64,000 nt of DNA from Methylophilus glucosoxydans (GTDB lineage: Bacteria > Pseudomonadota > Gammaproteobacteria > Burkholderiales > Methylophilaceae). A program made the position numbers and the translations under genes. The DNA is taken from positions 186,001 through 250,000 of the forward strand of contig NZ_JBHTJW010000002.1 in assembly GCF_042676145.1 (NCBI RefSeq), written 5' to 3'. The notes under the pieces were generated by a model that saw nothing but the letters and a program-made list of their open reading frames with translations, had not been told where the DNA came from and did no database searches. How positions within the stretch are numbered: the stretch's first letter is position 1; each line of letters begins with the position of its first letter. This document shows positions 34,420-44,041 of the stretch, piece after piece.

Positions 34420-34537
34420 GATGACACTCCTGCAACGATAGTGAGGCAGTCATGATGGACTTACTCGCACTGGATGATGTTAACAAAATCGGCTGTCAGC
34501 AGGGGGAATATGATCGCGTTAAGGTTGAGACGGGCGG

Positions 34538-35473
34538 TCAGGCTATCTGCTTTTCCAGTGCCTCTAGCATCACTCTGGCCGGATCACAGTCTGTTTGTGC
34601 CGCAATTTCTACCATGCCAGTCGGACTGGTGACATTCACTTCGGTCAGGTAGTCGCCAATCACGTCCAGCCCGACTAAAAACAGGCCGTGTTGTTTCAGC
34701 ACACTGCCGACGGTCTCGGCAATTTCTTTGTCACGGGCAGTCAGGGGTTGGGCCACGCCTTTGCCGCCGGCGGCCAGGTTGCCACGGGTTTCGCCGGTTT
34801 TTGGGATGCGGGCGAGGGCGTAGGGCAGGGGGTCACCGTTGATGATCAGGATGCGCTTGTCACCTTTGACGATCTCTGGAATATAGCGCTGGACCATGAT
34901 GGTTTGTGCTTCAAATCGGGTCAGCGTTTCCAGGATGGCGTAAATATTGGGGTCGTCCTGACGCAAGCGGAAAATGCCGCTGCCACCCATGCCATCCAGC
35001 GGTTTGACGATGATGTCCTGATGTTCGGCCAGAAAGGCCAGAATTTTGCTTTGCAGGCTGGTGACGATAAACGGCGGGGCAAATTGCGGAAAGCGCGCGA
35101 CAGATAGTTTTTCGTTCCAGCCGCGAATGGATGACGGGTCGTTAAAGATACGTGCCCCTTGCTGTTGCGCCAGCTCAAGCAAATAGGTGCTATACAGGTA
35201 TTCGTTATCAAACGGCGGGTCTTTACGCATCAGCACCGCATCAAAACTTGCGGGGGCTTGTGTGGTTTTGTCACCGGTTTGCCAGTGCTCGTCTGCATTA
35301 AACGCAAATGTCTGCGCATCCACCTTGACCTCGGCTTGCTGCAAGTGCCAGTCGTGTTGTTCGCAGACCCATAGCACGTGTCCACGCGCTTGCGCCGCGC
35401 GCATGATGGCAAGGCTGGTGTCTTTGTAACTTTTGAGTGAGGCCAGCGGATCAAGAATAAACAGCAGTTTCAT
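34538..35473 (-). CDS. gshB: Glutathione synthetase
   Basis: 311 residues, ATP-grasp enzyme adding glycine to gamma-glutamylcysteine. The N-terminal domain shows LLFILDPLASLKSYKDTSLAIMRAA; RKDPPFDNEYLYSTYLLE, IVKPLDGMGGSGIFRL and EVNVTSPTGM are the conserved GshB blocks. The 12-bp gap to gshA indicates a two-gene glutathione operon. In methylotrophs glutathione can also serve formaldehyde detoxification; that link is inference here. Confidence 0.96.
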   Translation of the reverse strand: MKLLFILDPLASLKSYKDTSLAIMRAAQARGHVLWVCEQHDWHLQQAEVKVDAQTFAFNADEHWQTGDKTTQAPASFDAVLMRKDPPFDNEYLYSTYLLELAQQQGARIFNDPSSIRGWNEKLSVARFPQFAPPFIVTSLQSKILAFLAEHQDIIVKPLDGMGGSGIFRLRQDDPNIYAILETLTRFEAQTIMVQRYIPEIVKGDKRILIINGDPLPYALARIPKTGETRGNLAAGGKGVAQPLTARDKEIAETVGSVLKQHGLFLVGLDVIGDYLTEVNVTSPTGMVEIAAQTDCDPARVMLEALEKQIA

Positions 35474-35485
35474 GATGAACCTTTG

Positions 35486-36811
35486 CTATGCGGTGAGCAG
35501 GTCGTTTTCCGGCAGGTCCCGCGCTTGCAGCTCGAGGCCAGCCGCTAACAGGGCCAGTCTTGCGACCACGCCATAAGCATAGAAGCGGTTGGGTGGCGCA
35601 TCGGGGGCGCCGGCACAGTCGGGTAGGGTACAGGGTTTTTCAAACGCGAGCGGGGCAAAGTGCATGCCGGGCGCATTCAGGTTCTCATCGACGCCACGGC
35701 CGGTGTGCACACGGTAAAAACCGCCAATCACAAAGTGATCCATCATATACACCACTGGCTCGGCTACCGCGTCATTGATGCTTTCAAAGGTATAAACGCC
35801 TTCCTGGATCATCACTTCAGACACTTGCATGCCTTCTTTGATCACCGACATTTTATTCCGTGCCTTGCGGTTGAGGTCGCGTACCTCGTCAGCAGATTTC
35901 ACGCTCATAATGCCCATGCCATAGGTACCTGCATCGGCTTTGACAATCGCAAACGGTGGCTGCGTGATGCCATATTCGTCGTATTTAGCCTGCGTTTTTT
36001 TCAGGATGGCTTCGACCTTATCGGCCAGCAGGTCTTCACCTACCCGGGCGTGAAAGTCCAGGCCGCTGGCGGTATCAAAGTAGGGATTTAGCAACCAGGG
36101 ATCAATTTGCAGCAATTGCGAGAATTCATCGACAACAGTGTTATACGCGCTAAAGTGCTGCGATTTGCGTCGGCTGAACCAGCCTGCATGTAACGGTGGA
36201 ATCAGGGTTTGCTCCAGGCCTTGCAGCAGGTCGGGCACGCCACCGGACAAATCGTTATTGAGCAGAATGGCACAGCTGTCAAAGGCCGGGTATTCCACGC
36301 CTTCAAACGTTGCCGCCTTCAGTTGCAGGCGGTTTTTTACGCGCACCAGCGGTTCCAGTACCAGCGGCAAGCCATCATGGGTTTCTAGTTTGGTGATCTC
36401 GGTAATTTCTGGCGACAAGCTGCCGACACGGACTTCCATGCCGGCGGTTTTGAGAATGTGACAGAGCTCAACTACATTACGCAAGTAGTAAGTGTTGCGG
36501 GTATGGTTTTCGGGGATCAGAAGTAAACGGCGTGCATCTGGGCAGATTTTCTCGACCGCCATTTGTGCGGCTTGCACAGCCAGGCTCAAAAATTCGGGAT
36601 TAAGGTTATTAAAGCCGCCTGGAAACAGGTTGGTATCCACCGGGGCAATCTTGAAGCCGGCATTGCGCAGGTCCACGCTGGCATAAAACGGGGCGGGAAT
36701 CTCCTGCCATTTGGTGCGGAACCAGTGCTCAATATCTGGCATGGCTTGCAAAACGCGTTTTTCCAGTGTATAGAGAGGGCCGCTTAAAGCCGTGGTTAAG
36801 TGTGGAACCAT
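35486..36811 (-). CDS. gshA: Glutamate-cysteine ligase (proteobacterial GshA, non-E. coli type)
   Basis: 441 residues from ATG 36811, which follows CAGGAGCAACC; an upstream in-frame start at 36841 has no ribosome site. The protein belongs to the shorter glutamate-cysteine ligase type found in beta- and other proteobacteria: FYASVDLRNAGFKIAPVDTNLFPGGFNNL at the N-terminus, LLIPENHTRN, and VKADAGTYGMGIMSVKSADEV. It makes gamma-glutamylcysteine for the downstream GshB. It may be read from the lipA promoter region or its own in the 58-bp gap. Confidence 0.93.
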   Translation of the reverse strand: MVPHLTTALSGPLYTLEKRVLQAMPDIEHWFRTKWQEIPAPFYASVDLRNAGFKIAPVDTNLFPGGFNNLNPEFLSLAVQAAQMAVEKICPDARRLLLIPENHTRNTYYLRNVVELCHILKTAGMEVRVGSLSPEITEITKLETHDGLPLVLEPLVRVKNRLQLKAATFEGVEYPAFDSCAILLNNDLSGGVPDLLQGLEQTLIPPLHAGWFSRRKSQHFSAYNTVVDEFSQLLQIDPWLLNPYFDTASGLDFHARVGEDLLADKVEAILKKTQAKYDEYGITQPPFAIVKADAGTYGMGIMSVKSADEVRDLNRKARNKMSVIKEGMQVSEVMIQEGVYTFESINDAVAEPVVYMMDHFVIGGFYRVHTGRGVDENLNAPGMHFAPLAFEKPCTLPDCAGAPDAPPNRFYAYGVVARLALLAAGLELQARDLPENDLLTA

Positions 36812-36869
36812 GGTTGCTCCTGTGCTTGTTATTTTATTCACCGGTTACCCGGCACTGCTGATGCAATGA

Positions 36870-37850
36870 TTAGGCGATGACCGCATGCGCCTGCTGGTCG
36901 GCATGATAGCTGCTGCGCACCATGGGCCCGCTGGCCGAATTGTCAAAGCCCATGGCATCGGCTTGTTGTTTAAACCATTCAAAACGCTCTGGCGTGACAT
37001 ATCTCAACACCGGCAAGTGATGGACGCTGGGTTGCAAGTATTGCCCCAGGGTAAGCATGCTGACGCCATGTGCGCGCAAGTCACGCATGACCTCTAAAAT
37101 TTCTTCATCCGTTTCACCCAGGCCCAGCATCAAGCCAGATTTGGTCGGCACCGTTGGGTACAGTTCACCAAACTGTTTGAGCAAATCCAGCGAATGCTGG
37201 TAGTCAGAACCAGGGCGCGCCTGTTTATACAAACGCGGCACCGTTTCCAGGTTATGGTTCATGACATCTGGCGGTGCTTCACGCAGAATTTTGAGCGAGA
37301 TATCGAGGCGGCCCCTAAAATCTGGCACCAGGATTTCAATTTTAATGGCTGGGGATTGGGCGCGAATGGCGCGGATGCAGTCGACAAAATGCTGCGCGCC
37401 ACCGTCAGGCAAATCATCGCGGTCTACTGAGGTGACGACCACATAACGCAGTTTCATCTGTGCGATGGTGCGGGCGAGGTTTTCTGGCTCATTGGGATCA
37501 GGCGGCAAGGGTTTGCCATGCGCCACATCACAAAACGGGCAACGGCGGGTGCAGATATCCCCCAGAATCATAAAGGTCGCCGTGCCGCCACTAAAGCATT
37601 CGCCAATATTGGGGCAGCTGGCTTCTTCACAGACGGTATGCAGGTTGTTGTCGCGCAGGACTTGCTTGATTTCCTGGAACCGTGCCGAATCCGGCACTTT
37701 CATGCGTATCCATTCGGGCTTGCGCAGCATGGGTTGCGGCACGATCTTGATCGGGATACGCGAGGTTTTTGCTGCGTCTATTTCTTTCACGCCAGCCACT
37801 TTCTTGGCCGGGCGGCTGCTTGCATCTATTGGGGTCGAATTATCTGACAT
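36870..37850 (-). CDS. lipA: Lipoyl synthase
   Basis: 326 residues, radical-SAM enzyme inserting two sulfurs into protein-bound octanoyl groups. The auxiliary cluster motif CEEASCPNIGEC is near residue 75 and the SAM cluster motif CTRRCPFCDV near residue 105, as in LipA. VLRYVTPERFEWFKQQADAMGF and the C-terminal RSSYHADQQA are conserved, including the Ser that ligates the auxiliary cluster. The start overlaps the lipB stop by 11 bases. Makes lipoate for 2-oxoacid dehydrogenases and the glycine cleavage system. Confidence 0.97.
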   Translation of the reverse strand: MSDNSTPIDASSRPAKKVAGVKEIDAAKTSRIPIKIVPQPMLRKPEWIRMKVPDSARFQEIKQVLRDNNLHTVCEEASCPNIGECFSGGTATFMILGDICTRRCPFCDVAHGKPLPPDPNEPENLARTIAQMKLRYVVVTSVDRDDLPDGGAQHFVDCIRAIRAQSPAIKIEILVPDFRGRLDISLKILREAPPDVMNHNLETVPRLYKQARPGSDYQHSLDLLKQFGELYPTVPTKSGLMLGLGETDEEILEVMRDLRAHGVSMLTLGQYLQPSVHHLPVLRYVTPERFEWFKQQADAMGFDNSASGPMVRSSYHADQQAHAVIA

Positions 37851-38454
37851 GCGTCAGTTTCTCTTTCAATCGGTGGGTTAAATCGGCGGCAATGTCAGGC
37901 ATTTGCAGCGCAATATTTAATTCCCGGGTTTGCGTCATTTGCATGCCGGCATAACCACACGGGTCTATATCGGCAAACGGCTGTAAATCCATGTCTATAT
38001 TCAAACTCAGGCCATGGTAGCAGCACTGGTTTTTCAGGCGTAGCCCCAGCGAGGCAATTTTTTTGCCGTCTACATACACGCCAGGGGCATCCGCGCGGGC
38101 CACAGCCACCACGCCTTGTGCGGCCAGCCATTCTATCAGGCTGTCTTCCAAGATGGAGACAAGTTGCCGCACATTCAAGTGGCCGCGTGCCAGATCGATC
38201 AGGCAATAAATAATGAGTTGGCCCGGGCCGTGGTAAGTGATTTTGCCACCGCGGTCTACATTCACCACCGGAATTGCATTCTGTGGCAGGCGCACGCCGC
38301 GGCGGTTGAGGCCTAGCGTATACACAGGCGGATGTTCGGTGACCCAGAGCTGGTCAGGAGTACTGGTCGTGCGTTGGGCAGTGTATGCCTGCATGGCAGC
38401 CAGCGTGGCTGCATAATCAGTCAGCCCCAACTGGCGGATTTCCAAGGCAGGCAT
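37840..38454 (-). CDS. lipB: Octanoyl-[ACP]-protein N-octanoyltransferase
   Basis: 204 residues if started at ATG 38454, which aligns the N-terminus (MPALEIRQLGL) with other LipB proteins; GTG 38478, overlapping ybeD, is the alternative and neither has a convincing ribosome site. Conserved blocks are EHPPVYTLG, VDRGGKITYHGPGQLIIY, and the catalytic Lys/Cys region GKKIASLGLRLKNQCCYHGL with a later CGYAGMQMTQ. The enzyme transfers octanoate from ACP to lipoyl domains, and LipA then adds sulfur. Confidence 0.95.
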   Translation of the reverse strand: MPALEIRQLGLTDYAATLAAMQAYTAQRTTSTPDQLWVTEHPPVYTLGLNRRGVRLPQNAIPVVNVDRGGKITYHGPGQLIIYCLIDLARGHLNVRQLVSILEDSLIEWLAAQGVVAVARADAPGVYVDGKKIASLGLRLKNQCCYHGLSLNIDMDLQPFADIDPCGYAGMQMTQTRELNIALQMPDIAADLTHRLKEKLTHVR

Positions 38455-38467
38455 GATCGAAAAAGGC

Positions 38468-38755
38468 TTATAGCACAACCTTGACCATGGGGTGAGCGGT
38501 CAGGCTGCGGTAAATATCATCCAGTTGTGGCTTGGAGGTGACATACACCAGACAGGTCAGGCTCAGGTATTTGCCATTGCTGCTGCCACGCATTTCAATC
38601 AGGTGTGTATCAAAGTCTGGCCAGTGCAACTGGATGGTGCGGGTAATTTCGCTGGCGAAATCATCATGCGTTTCACCCATGACCTTGATCGGGAAATTGG
38701 TGGGAAACTCAATCAGGGTCTCTTCTATTTCCGGTAATTGCTCGAACTTGGTCAT
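38468..38755 (-). CDS. ybeD: DUF493 family protein YbeD
   Basis: A 95-residue small cytoplasmic protein of the YbeD/DUF493 family: EFPTNFPIKVMGETHDDF, the IQLHWPDFD region, SSNGKYLSLTCLVYVTS and LDDIYRSLTAHPMVKVVL are typical. It has an ACT-like ferredoxin fold in known structures (family knowledge); its role is unclear. The dacA-ybeD-lipB-lipA order is the same as in E. coli, which supports the assignment. Confidence 0.93.
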   Translation of the reverse strand: MTKFEQLPEIEETLIEFPTNFPIKVMGETHDDFASEITRTIQLHWPDFDTHLIEMRGSSNGKYLSLTCLVYVTSKPQLDDIYRSLTAHPMVKVVL

Positions 38756-38796
38756 ATGTTACCTACCTTTTAAACAGTGAGTGACGGTCAGCCTGT

Positions 38797-39945
38797 TTAT
38801 TGCAAATACAAGCGGACCTGATCGATCATGCGTGAAAAGATATTGCTGGCCTCGACTGCCTGCATGGTGACCAGCGGCACGCTATGCACCACCTTGCCAT
38901 TGAGGCTGAAATCCACCGCACCAACCGTTTGATGTGCTTTTAACGGCGCTTCAAGCGGTTTGGGCACGCGTAGATTCGCTTTCATATTGGCATATTCACC
39001 CTGGGGCAGCGTCAGGTAAACCGGTTTTACCACTGTGAGGTCAACCTGGTTTTCTGTCCCTTTCCATACCTTTTGCCGCGTAATCGCTTTGTCCGCCGCA
39101 TAAATCAGTCTGGATTCATAAAACTGGAAGCCAAAATTCAGTAATTTTTGACTCTCAGCGGCGCGTACATTGTCAGAGGTGGTGCCAAGTACCACAGAAA
39201 TCAAGCGGAAGTCATTGCGTTTGGCCGAAGAAATCAGGCAGTAACCGGCGGATTCGGTATGGCCGGTTTTCATGCCATCAACCGTGGGGTCTATAAACAG
39301 CAAGCGGTTGCGGTTAGGCTGGGTGATGTTGTTATAGGTGTAAGACTTTTGCGAATACAAGCGCGCGTAGTCTTGCGGAAAGTCCCGAATCAGCGCATTG
39401 GCCAAAATGGACAAGTCACGTGCGGTGGTGACATGGGCCGGGTCTGGCAAGCCTGTCGCATTCATAAAGTGGCTGTTTTTCATGCCCAGCGCGGCCGCTT
39501 TTTTGTTCATCAGCGTGGCGAACAATTCTTCACTGCCCGCAATGCCTTCGGCCAGGGTAATTGCCGCATCATTGCCTGACTGAATAATCAGGCCATGAAG
39601 CAACTCATCCACAGTGACGGTCATCGTCGTGTCGATAAACATTTTTGAGCCTTCGACCTTCCAGGCTTTTTGACTCACGGGCAAGGTCTGTGTCAGTGAC
39701 AAGCGCTTTTGCTTGACCGCTTCAAAGGTCAGGTAAGCGGTCATTACTTTGGTCAGTGACGCAGGTTCCACCGGCATATCGGGGTTGTTCGCAGCCAGCA
39801 GATTGCCGGTATTGGCATCGCGCAGCACAAAGGCTTTGGCCGCCAGCGTGGGTACAGGTACATTGCCGGTAATGGCTTCAGCCGCCACCGTCATTAAAGG
39901 AATGGAAAGTAGAAAAGCAATACAAGAACGCCACATGGTCATCAT
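38797..39945 (-). CDS. dacA: D-alanyl-D-alanine carboxypeptidase (PBP5/6 type)
   Basis: 382 residues with a signal peptide of about 22. Active-site motifs: SLTK (Ser63, Lys66), SGN in IIQSGNDAAI, and KTGHT in DGMKTGHTESAG. A C-terminal beta domain and a final amphipathic helix (SNIFSRMIDQVRLYLQ) anchor it to the periplasmic face of the inner membrane. It trims terminal D-Ala from peptidoglycan pentapeptides. It is part of the cell-shape gene run mreBCD-mrdAB-rlpA-dacA. Confidence 0.95.
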   Translation of the reverse strand: MMTMWRSCIAFLLSIPLMTVAAEAITGNVPVPTLAAKAFVLRDANTGNLLAANNPDMPVEPASLTKVMTAYLTFEAVKQKRLSLTQTLPVSQKAWKVEGSKMFIDTTMTVTVDELLHGLIIQSGNDAAITLAEGIAGSEELFATLMNKKAAALGMKNSHFMNATGLPDPAHVTTARDLSILANALIRDFPQDYARLYSQKSYTYNNITQPNRNRLLFIDPTVDGMKTGHTESAGYCLISSAKRNDFRLISVVLGTTSDNVRAAESQKLLNFGFQFYESRLIYAADKAITRQKVWKGTENQVDLTVVKPVYLTLPQGEYANMKANLRVPKPLEAPLKAHQTVGAVDFSLNGKVVHSVPLVTMQAVEASNIFSRMIDQVRLYLQ

Positions 39946-39979
39946 TTAACGAGAAAAAATACTTAACGAGAAAACGGTG

Positions 39980-40984
39980 CTAGCGGGAAAAAACAAGCGC
40001 TGGCAACTGCAATTGGTCACGCATCTGATTGGCTGCTTGCGCGGCCATGGCGTGATCAGGATATGGGCCCAGAACAACCTGGAACATCTTGCCATTATAC
40101 ACTTTGTTCAGCAGGCTTTGTGTCTCGGGTACCGCATTGGAAATGCGCTGCTGCAGGCGGTCGGCATTTTCTTCAACGCCAAAGGCGCCGACCTGTACAT
40201 ACACCCCGGTGTTGTCGAGTGAGGCAGCTGGTTTTGCCGATGCTTTGGGCATGCTTGCCGGCGCAATGTCTCTGGCGACGCCTGCACTGCTCGGGGCCGC
40301 AGCTATCTCCGGCTGGTTGGGGTCAATTAAAGTGATCTCTACCTGGGCCGAGCCATGCTGGGTGATATCGAGTTGTTTGGCCGCGGCATAGGATAAATCG
40401 ATGATGCGGTCGCGGCCAAAAGGGCCGCGGTCATTGACCCTGGCAATCAGGTTTTTGCCATTGCTCAGGTTGGTGACGCGCACATAACTTGGAATTGGCA
40501 GTGTGCGGTGGGCGGCGCTGAGTTTATACATGTTATAAGGCTCACCACTGGCGGTACGGCGGCCATGAAATTTTTTACCATACCAGGAAGCGTGTCCGGT
40601 TTGCGTAAATGGCGTTGTAATTTCCGACATTGGCGACACCAGTTCCCCATTCACGATATAAGGCTTGGTGGTCCCTTTCACGATGGGCTCCAACTTGGGC
40701 GTCACCGAGGTTTCCAGTGGAATGTTTGGATCAATGCCTTCGGTGGCATTGCCAGAGCTCTCGGGTTTGGGGTCAATATTAATGACTTTGGGTGCACCTA
40801 GCGGCGCACTGCTGCCCGGCAATACCGCAGGCGGCGCAGGCGAGGCTGCGGGCGCGGCAGGGCGTGGCGTGGGCACGGGTTTTATTGGCGCAGGCGCCGT
40901 TGGACGTGACGGCATGCTGCTTTCGCAGGCAACCAGCCCGGCAGCCAGCAGCACGATAAAGAGTCTTTGTAGGGACAATGACAT
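39980..40984 (-). CDS. rlpA: Septal-ring lytic transglycosylase RlpA (lipoprotein with SPOR domain)
   Basis: 334 residues. Lipoprotein signal LLAAGLVAC with lipidated Cys near residue 20, then a long Pro/Ala-rich linker (about residues 25-65). The double-psi beta-barrel spans about residues 130-215: GHASWYGKKFHGRRTASGEPY, ARVNDRGPFGRDRIIDLSYAAA, including the catalytic Asp region. The C-terminal SPOR domain (about 258-334, VYVQVGAFGVEENADRL) binds denuded septal glycan. It lies between rodA and dacA as in many proteobacteria. Confidence 0.95.
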   Translation of the reverse strand: MSLSLQRLFIVLLAAGLVACESSMPSRPTAPAPIKPVPTPRPAAPAASPAPPAVLPGSSAPLGAPKVINIDPKPESSGNATEGIDPNIPLETSVTPKLEPIVKGTTKPYIVNGELVSPMSEITTPFTQTGHASWYGKKFHGRRTASGEPYNMYKLSAAHRTLPIPSYVRVTNLSNGKNLIARVNDRGPFGRDRIIDLSYAAAKQLDITQHGSAQVEITLIDPNQPEIAAAPSSAGVARDIAPASMPKASAKPAASLDNTGVYVQVGAFGVEENADRLQQRISNAVPETQSLLNKVYNGKMFQVVLGPYPDHAMAAQAANQMRDQLQLPALVFSR

Positions 40985-41012
40985 CGAGGTCCTTCAGTGG
41001 TTTCTGGCCACG

Positions 41013-42110
41013 TTAATCGGTGGCTACCAGCCGTTTATGCGACTGCACGCTCATCAGCAAACCCAGGCTTAGCCCTAAGGTCAAGAGTGAGGTGCCGCCA
41101 TAACTGACCAGCGGCAAGGGAATGCCGACCACAGGCAGAATGCCGCTCACCATGCCCATGTTGACGAAGCAATAGGTAAAAAAGGTGGCGGCAATGCTGC
41201 CTGCCAATAAGCGGGAAAAAGTACTCTTGGCTTGTGACGCGATGATGAACGCTCGGCCAATAATAATGGCGAACAGCAGCAATAACAGGCTGCAGCCTAC
41301 CAGGCCAAACTCTTCTGCAAACACGGCAAAAATAAAGTCTGTGGTGCGTTCTGGCACAAAGTCTAACTGTGACTGGGTGCCGTTGAGCCAGCCTTTGCCG
41401 GTCATGCCGCCAGAGCCAATGGCAATGGTGGCCTGAATAATGTGATAACCCGCGCCAAGCGGGTCCTGGCTAGGGTCGATGAGAATTTCCACCCGACGCC
41501 GCTGATAGTCATGCAGCATGGACCATAAAATGGGCAGCGCCGCGCCAAAGGCAATCGCGCTGCCAAAAATAAATTTCCAGCTCAGACCGGCCAGAAAAAT
41601 CACATAAAAACCGGCGGCAAAGACCAGGGTGGCGGTCCCGAGGTCGGGCTGCTTGGCAATCAGCAAGACCGGCACCAGCAAAATGACCCCGGCGACGACA
41701 TAGTCCGTGGTGCGTAACAAGGATTCACGTTTTGAAAAATACCAGGACAGCATAATTGGCACCGCCAATTTCATGAGTTCCGAGGGCTGGATTTTGGTCA
41801 CGCCCAGATTGAGCCAGCGCCTGGCGCCATGGCTAATATCGCCGACCAGCGCTACCGCAATCAACAATGCCAGCCCGAACAAATAGGCGGGCAGGGCAAT
41901 GCGTTCAATGTGTTGCGGCTGTGTGTTTGCAACCAGAAACATCACGCCCATCATCACCAGGATATTAATCAGCTGTGCATTAACCTTGAGCAGGGACTGC
42001 CCAGAGGCGCTATAGAGCACCATAAGCGCAACCACCAGCACCATGAGGACGGTGGCCAGCAAGATGGAGTCAATATGGCGGATAAAATGGCCGATCCACT
42101 GTTTAATCAT
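41013..42110 (-). CDS. mrdB: Peptidoglycan glycosyltransferase RodA (SEDS family)
   Basis: 365 residues from ATG 42110, behind GAGGAAGAGC and overlapping the mrdA stop by 8 bases; a longer start inside mrdA is less likely. Ten or so TM helices. Conserved SEDS blocks: GARRWLNLGVTKIQPSELMKLAVP, KQPDLGTATLVFAAG, ILIDPSQDPLGAGYHIIQATIAIGSGG and GIPLPLVSYGGTS. It polymerises glycan strands with PBP2 in the elongasome. Confidence 0.96.
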   Translation of the reverse strand: MIKQWIGHFIRHIDSILLATVLMVLVVALMVLYSASGQSLLKVNAQLINILVMMGVMFLVANTQPQHIERIALPAYLFGLALLIAVALVGDISHGARRWLNLGVTKIQPSELMKLAVPIMLSWYFSKRESLLRTTDYVVAGVILLVPVLLIAKQPDLGTATLVFAAGFYVIFLAGLSWKFIFGSAIAFGAALPILWSMLHDYQRRRVEILIDPSQDPLGAGYHIIQATIAIGSGGMTGKGWLNGTQSQLDFVPERTTDFIFAVFAEEFGLVGCSLLLLLFAIIIGRAFIIASQAKSTFSRLLAGSIAATFFTYCFVNMGMVSGILPVVGIPLPLVSYGGTSLLTLGLSLGLLMSVQSHKRLVATD

Positions 42111-44037
42111 GCTCTTCCTCCTCAACGACTGGGGGTGGGTTCTGTGCTTGTGTTTCGGCGGGCACCGCAGGGGCTGCCACTGCGGGTATTTTGCCCAGCA
42201 GGTAATAGTCCATTACTTTGCGTGCAATCGGCCCCGCCGCCGAGCCACCGTGGCCACCGTTTTCCACAATGACGGCCACGGCAATTTTGGGGTCTTCAGC
42301 CGGTGCGTAAGCAATAAACCAGGCGTGGTCGCGATGGCGTTCTGCCGTGGCTTTTTCGTTATATTTTTCATTTTGCTTGATACCTACCACTTGCGCCGTA
42401 CCGGTTTTGGCAGCGATGTCATAGCCTGCATTGGCGCCTACTGACGCGGCTGTGCCTCCCGGGCGTGTCACATCCATCATGCCCAGTTTCACAATCTCCA
42501 GATTCTCCGGGCTGAGGTTCAACTGGTCCGCCACTTTATGCGGCAACATCCTGACCTCGTTGGTTTTGGCATTCACAATCGCATTGACCAGATGCGGCTG
42601 GATGGCCTTGCCACTATTGGCCAGCGTGGCCGTGGCGTAGGCCAATTGCATGGGCGTGACCAGCGTATACCCCTGACCAATGCCTACAATGACAGTTTCA
42701 CCCATATACCAGGGCTGTTTGAAGCGTCTTTGCTTCCAGCCCGGCGTCGGCAGCAAGCCCGCCAGTTCGCCCTGGATATCAATATTGGTTTTTTCACCAA
42801 AACCAAAATGTCTGACAAAGTCGGTCAGCCGGTCTATACCAAGCTCGACGGCCAGCCCATAAAAAAACGTATCGCAAGACACGGTAATCGCCTTGCGCAT
42901 ATCGACCGAACCATGGCCGGATGGTTTCCAGTCACGGTAGCGGTGATGGCTGTTGGGCAGCATGTAGTAGCCTGGGTCGCTGATGGTAAACGGCGGTTGC
43001 CGCTTGCCTGATTCCAGCCCGGCCAGCGCGACAAAGGGCTTGAAGGTGGAACCAGGTGGGTAAATCCCCTTCAAGGTGCGGTTGATCAGCGGTTTATCCA
43101 GCGAATTGTTCAACAGGTTCCAGTTATCAAAATCAATGCCATCCACAAACAGGTTGGCATCAAATGAAGGCATGCTGGCCATGGCCAGGACTTCCCCTGT
43201 TTTGGGTTGGATCGCTACCAACGCGCCGCGACGTCCGGCAAATTCCTGCTCGGCGATTTCTTGCATTTTGGCGTCCATGGACAGCACCACGTTGTTGCCC
43301 GAGGTGGGCGAGGCGCTGGAGAGGACGCGCACAGCCCGGCCATCTGCATCAATCTCTACCTGCTGAAAGCCGGTGACGCCATGCAGCTCGGTTTCATAGG
43401 CCTGCTCGACGCCCGCCTTGCCAATATGCTCAGTGCCTTTGTAGTTGGAGAGCTGGTTGTTTTCCTTGAGCTGCTTGAGATCATGTTCATTGATCCGGCT
43501 GATATAGCCGATACCATGCGTGCCCAGGGTGCCATAGGGGTAATGGCGGAACAGGCGCGATTTGAGCTCAACGCCAGGAAACCGGAAGCGGTTCACGGCA
43601 AACTTGGCGGCTTCGTATTCATTAAGGTGGGTGCGGATCGGAATGCTTTCAAACGTATGGCTTTGCGCCCGCAGTTTTTTAAAGCGCTTGAGATCCGTTG
43701 GCGAAATCTCGACCAGTTTGCCCAGCTCGGCAATTGTGTCCTGCAAGTCTTCGGTTTTGGAGGGCGTGATTTCCAGCGTATACACAAAAAAGTTATGCGC
43801 CAGAATAATGCCGTTACGGTCAGAAATCAGGCCACGGTTCGGAGTGATGGGGACAATCGAAATCCGGTTGTTTTCTGCCAGTGTTTGATAATAGTCATAG
43901 CGAAAGACTTGCAGAAAATAAAAGCGGCCCAGCAGCGCAGAAAACGCTGCCAAAACCAACAGTACCAGAAAAACCAGACGAACCCGGAACTTGTGCTGTT
44001 CGTTTTGATGGTTTTTGAGTTCAGTGCTATACCCCAT
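42103..44037 (-). CDS. mrdA: Penicillin-binding protein 2 (elongasome transpeptidase)
   Basis: 644 residues. One TM helix at about 20-42, a dimerisation/allosteric region, and a transpeptidase domain from about 265. Motifs: STFKPF with catalytic Ser near residue 331, SCDTFFY as the SXD motif characteristic of PBP2, and KTGTAQ. The C-terminal tail after residue 615 is Pro/Ala/Glu-rich and longer than in E. coli. It crosslinks side-wall peptidoglycan with RodA and is located between mreD and rodA. Confidence 0.96.
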   Translation of the reverse strand: MGYSTELKNHQNEQHKFRVRLVFLVLLVLAAFSALLGRFYFLQVFRYDYYQTLAENNRISIVPITPNRGLISDRNGIILAHNFFVYTLEITPSKTEDLQDTIAELGKLVEISPTDLKRFKKLRAQSHTFESIPIRTHLNEYEAAKFAVNRFRFPGVELKSRLFRHYPYGTLGTHGIGYISRINEHDLKQLKENNQLSNYKGTEHIGKAGVEQAYETELHGVTGFQQVEIDADGRAVRVLSSASPTSGNNVVLSMDAKMQEIAEQEFAGRRGALVAIQPKTGEVLAMASMPSFDANLFVDGIDFDNWNLLNNSLDKPLINRTLKGIYPPGSTFKPFVALAGLESGKRQPPFTISDPGYYMLPNSHHRYRDWKPSGHGSVDMRKAITVSCDTFFYGLAVELGIDRLTDFVRHFGFGEKTNIDIQGELAGLLPTPGWKQRRFKQPWYMGETVIVGIGQGYTLVTPMQLAYATATLANSGKAIQPHLVNAIVNAKTNEVRMLPHKVADQLNLSPENLEIVKLGMMDVTRPGGTAASVGANAGYDIAAKTGTAQVVGIKQNEKYNEKATAERHRDHAWFIAYAPAEDPKIAVAVIVENGGHGGSAAGPIARKVMDYYLLGKIPAVAAPAVPAETQAQNPPPVVEEEEHD

Positions 44038-44041
44038 GTGC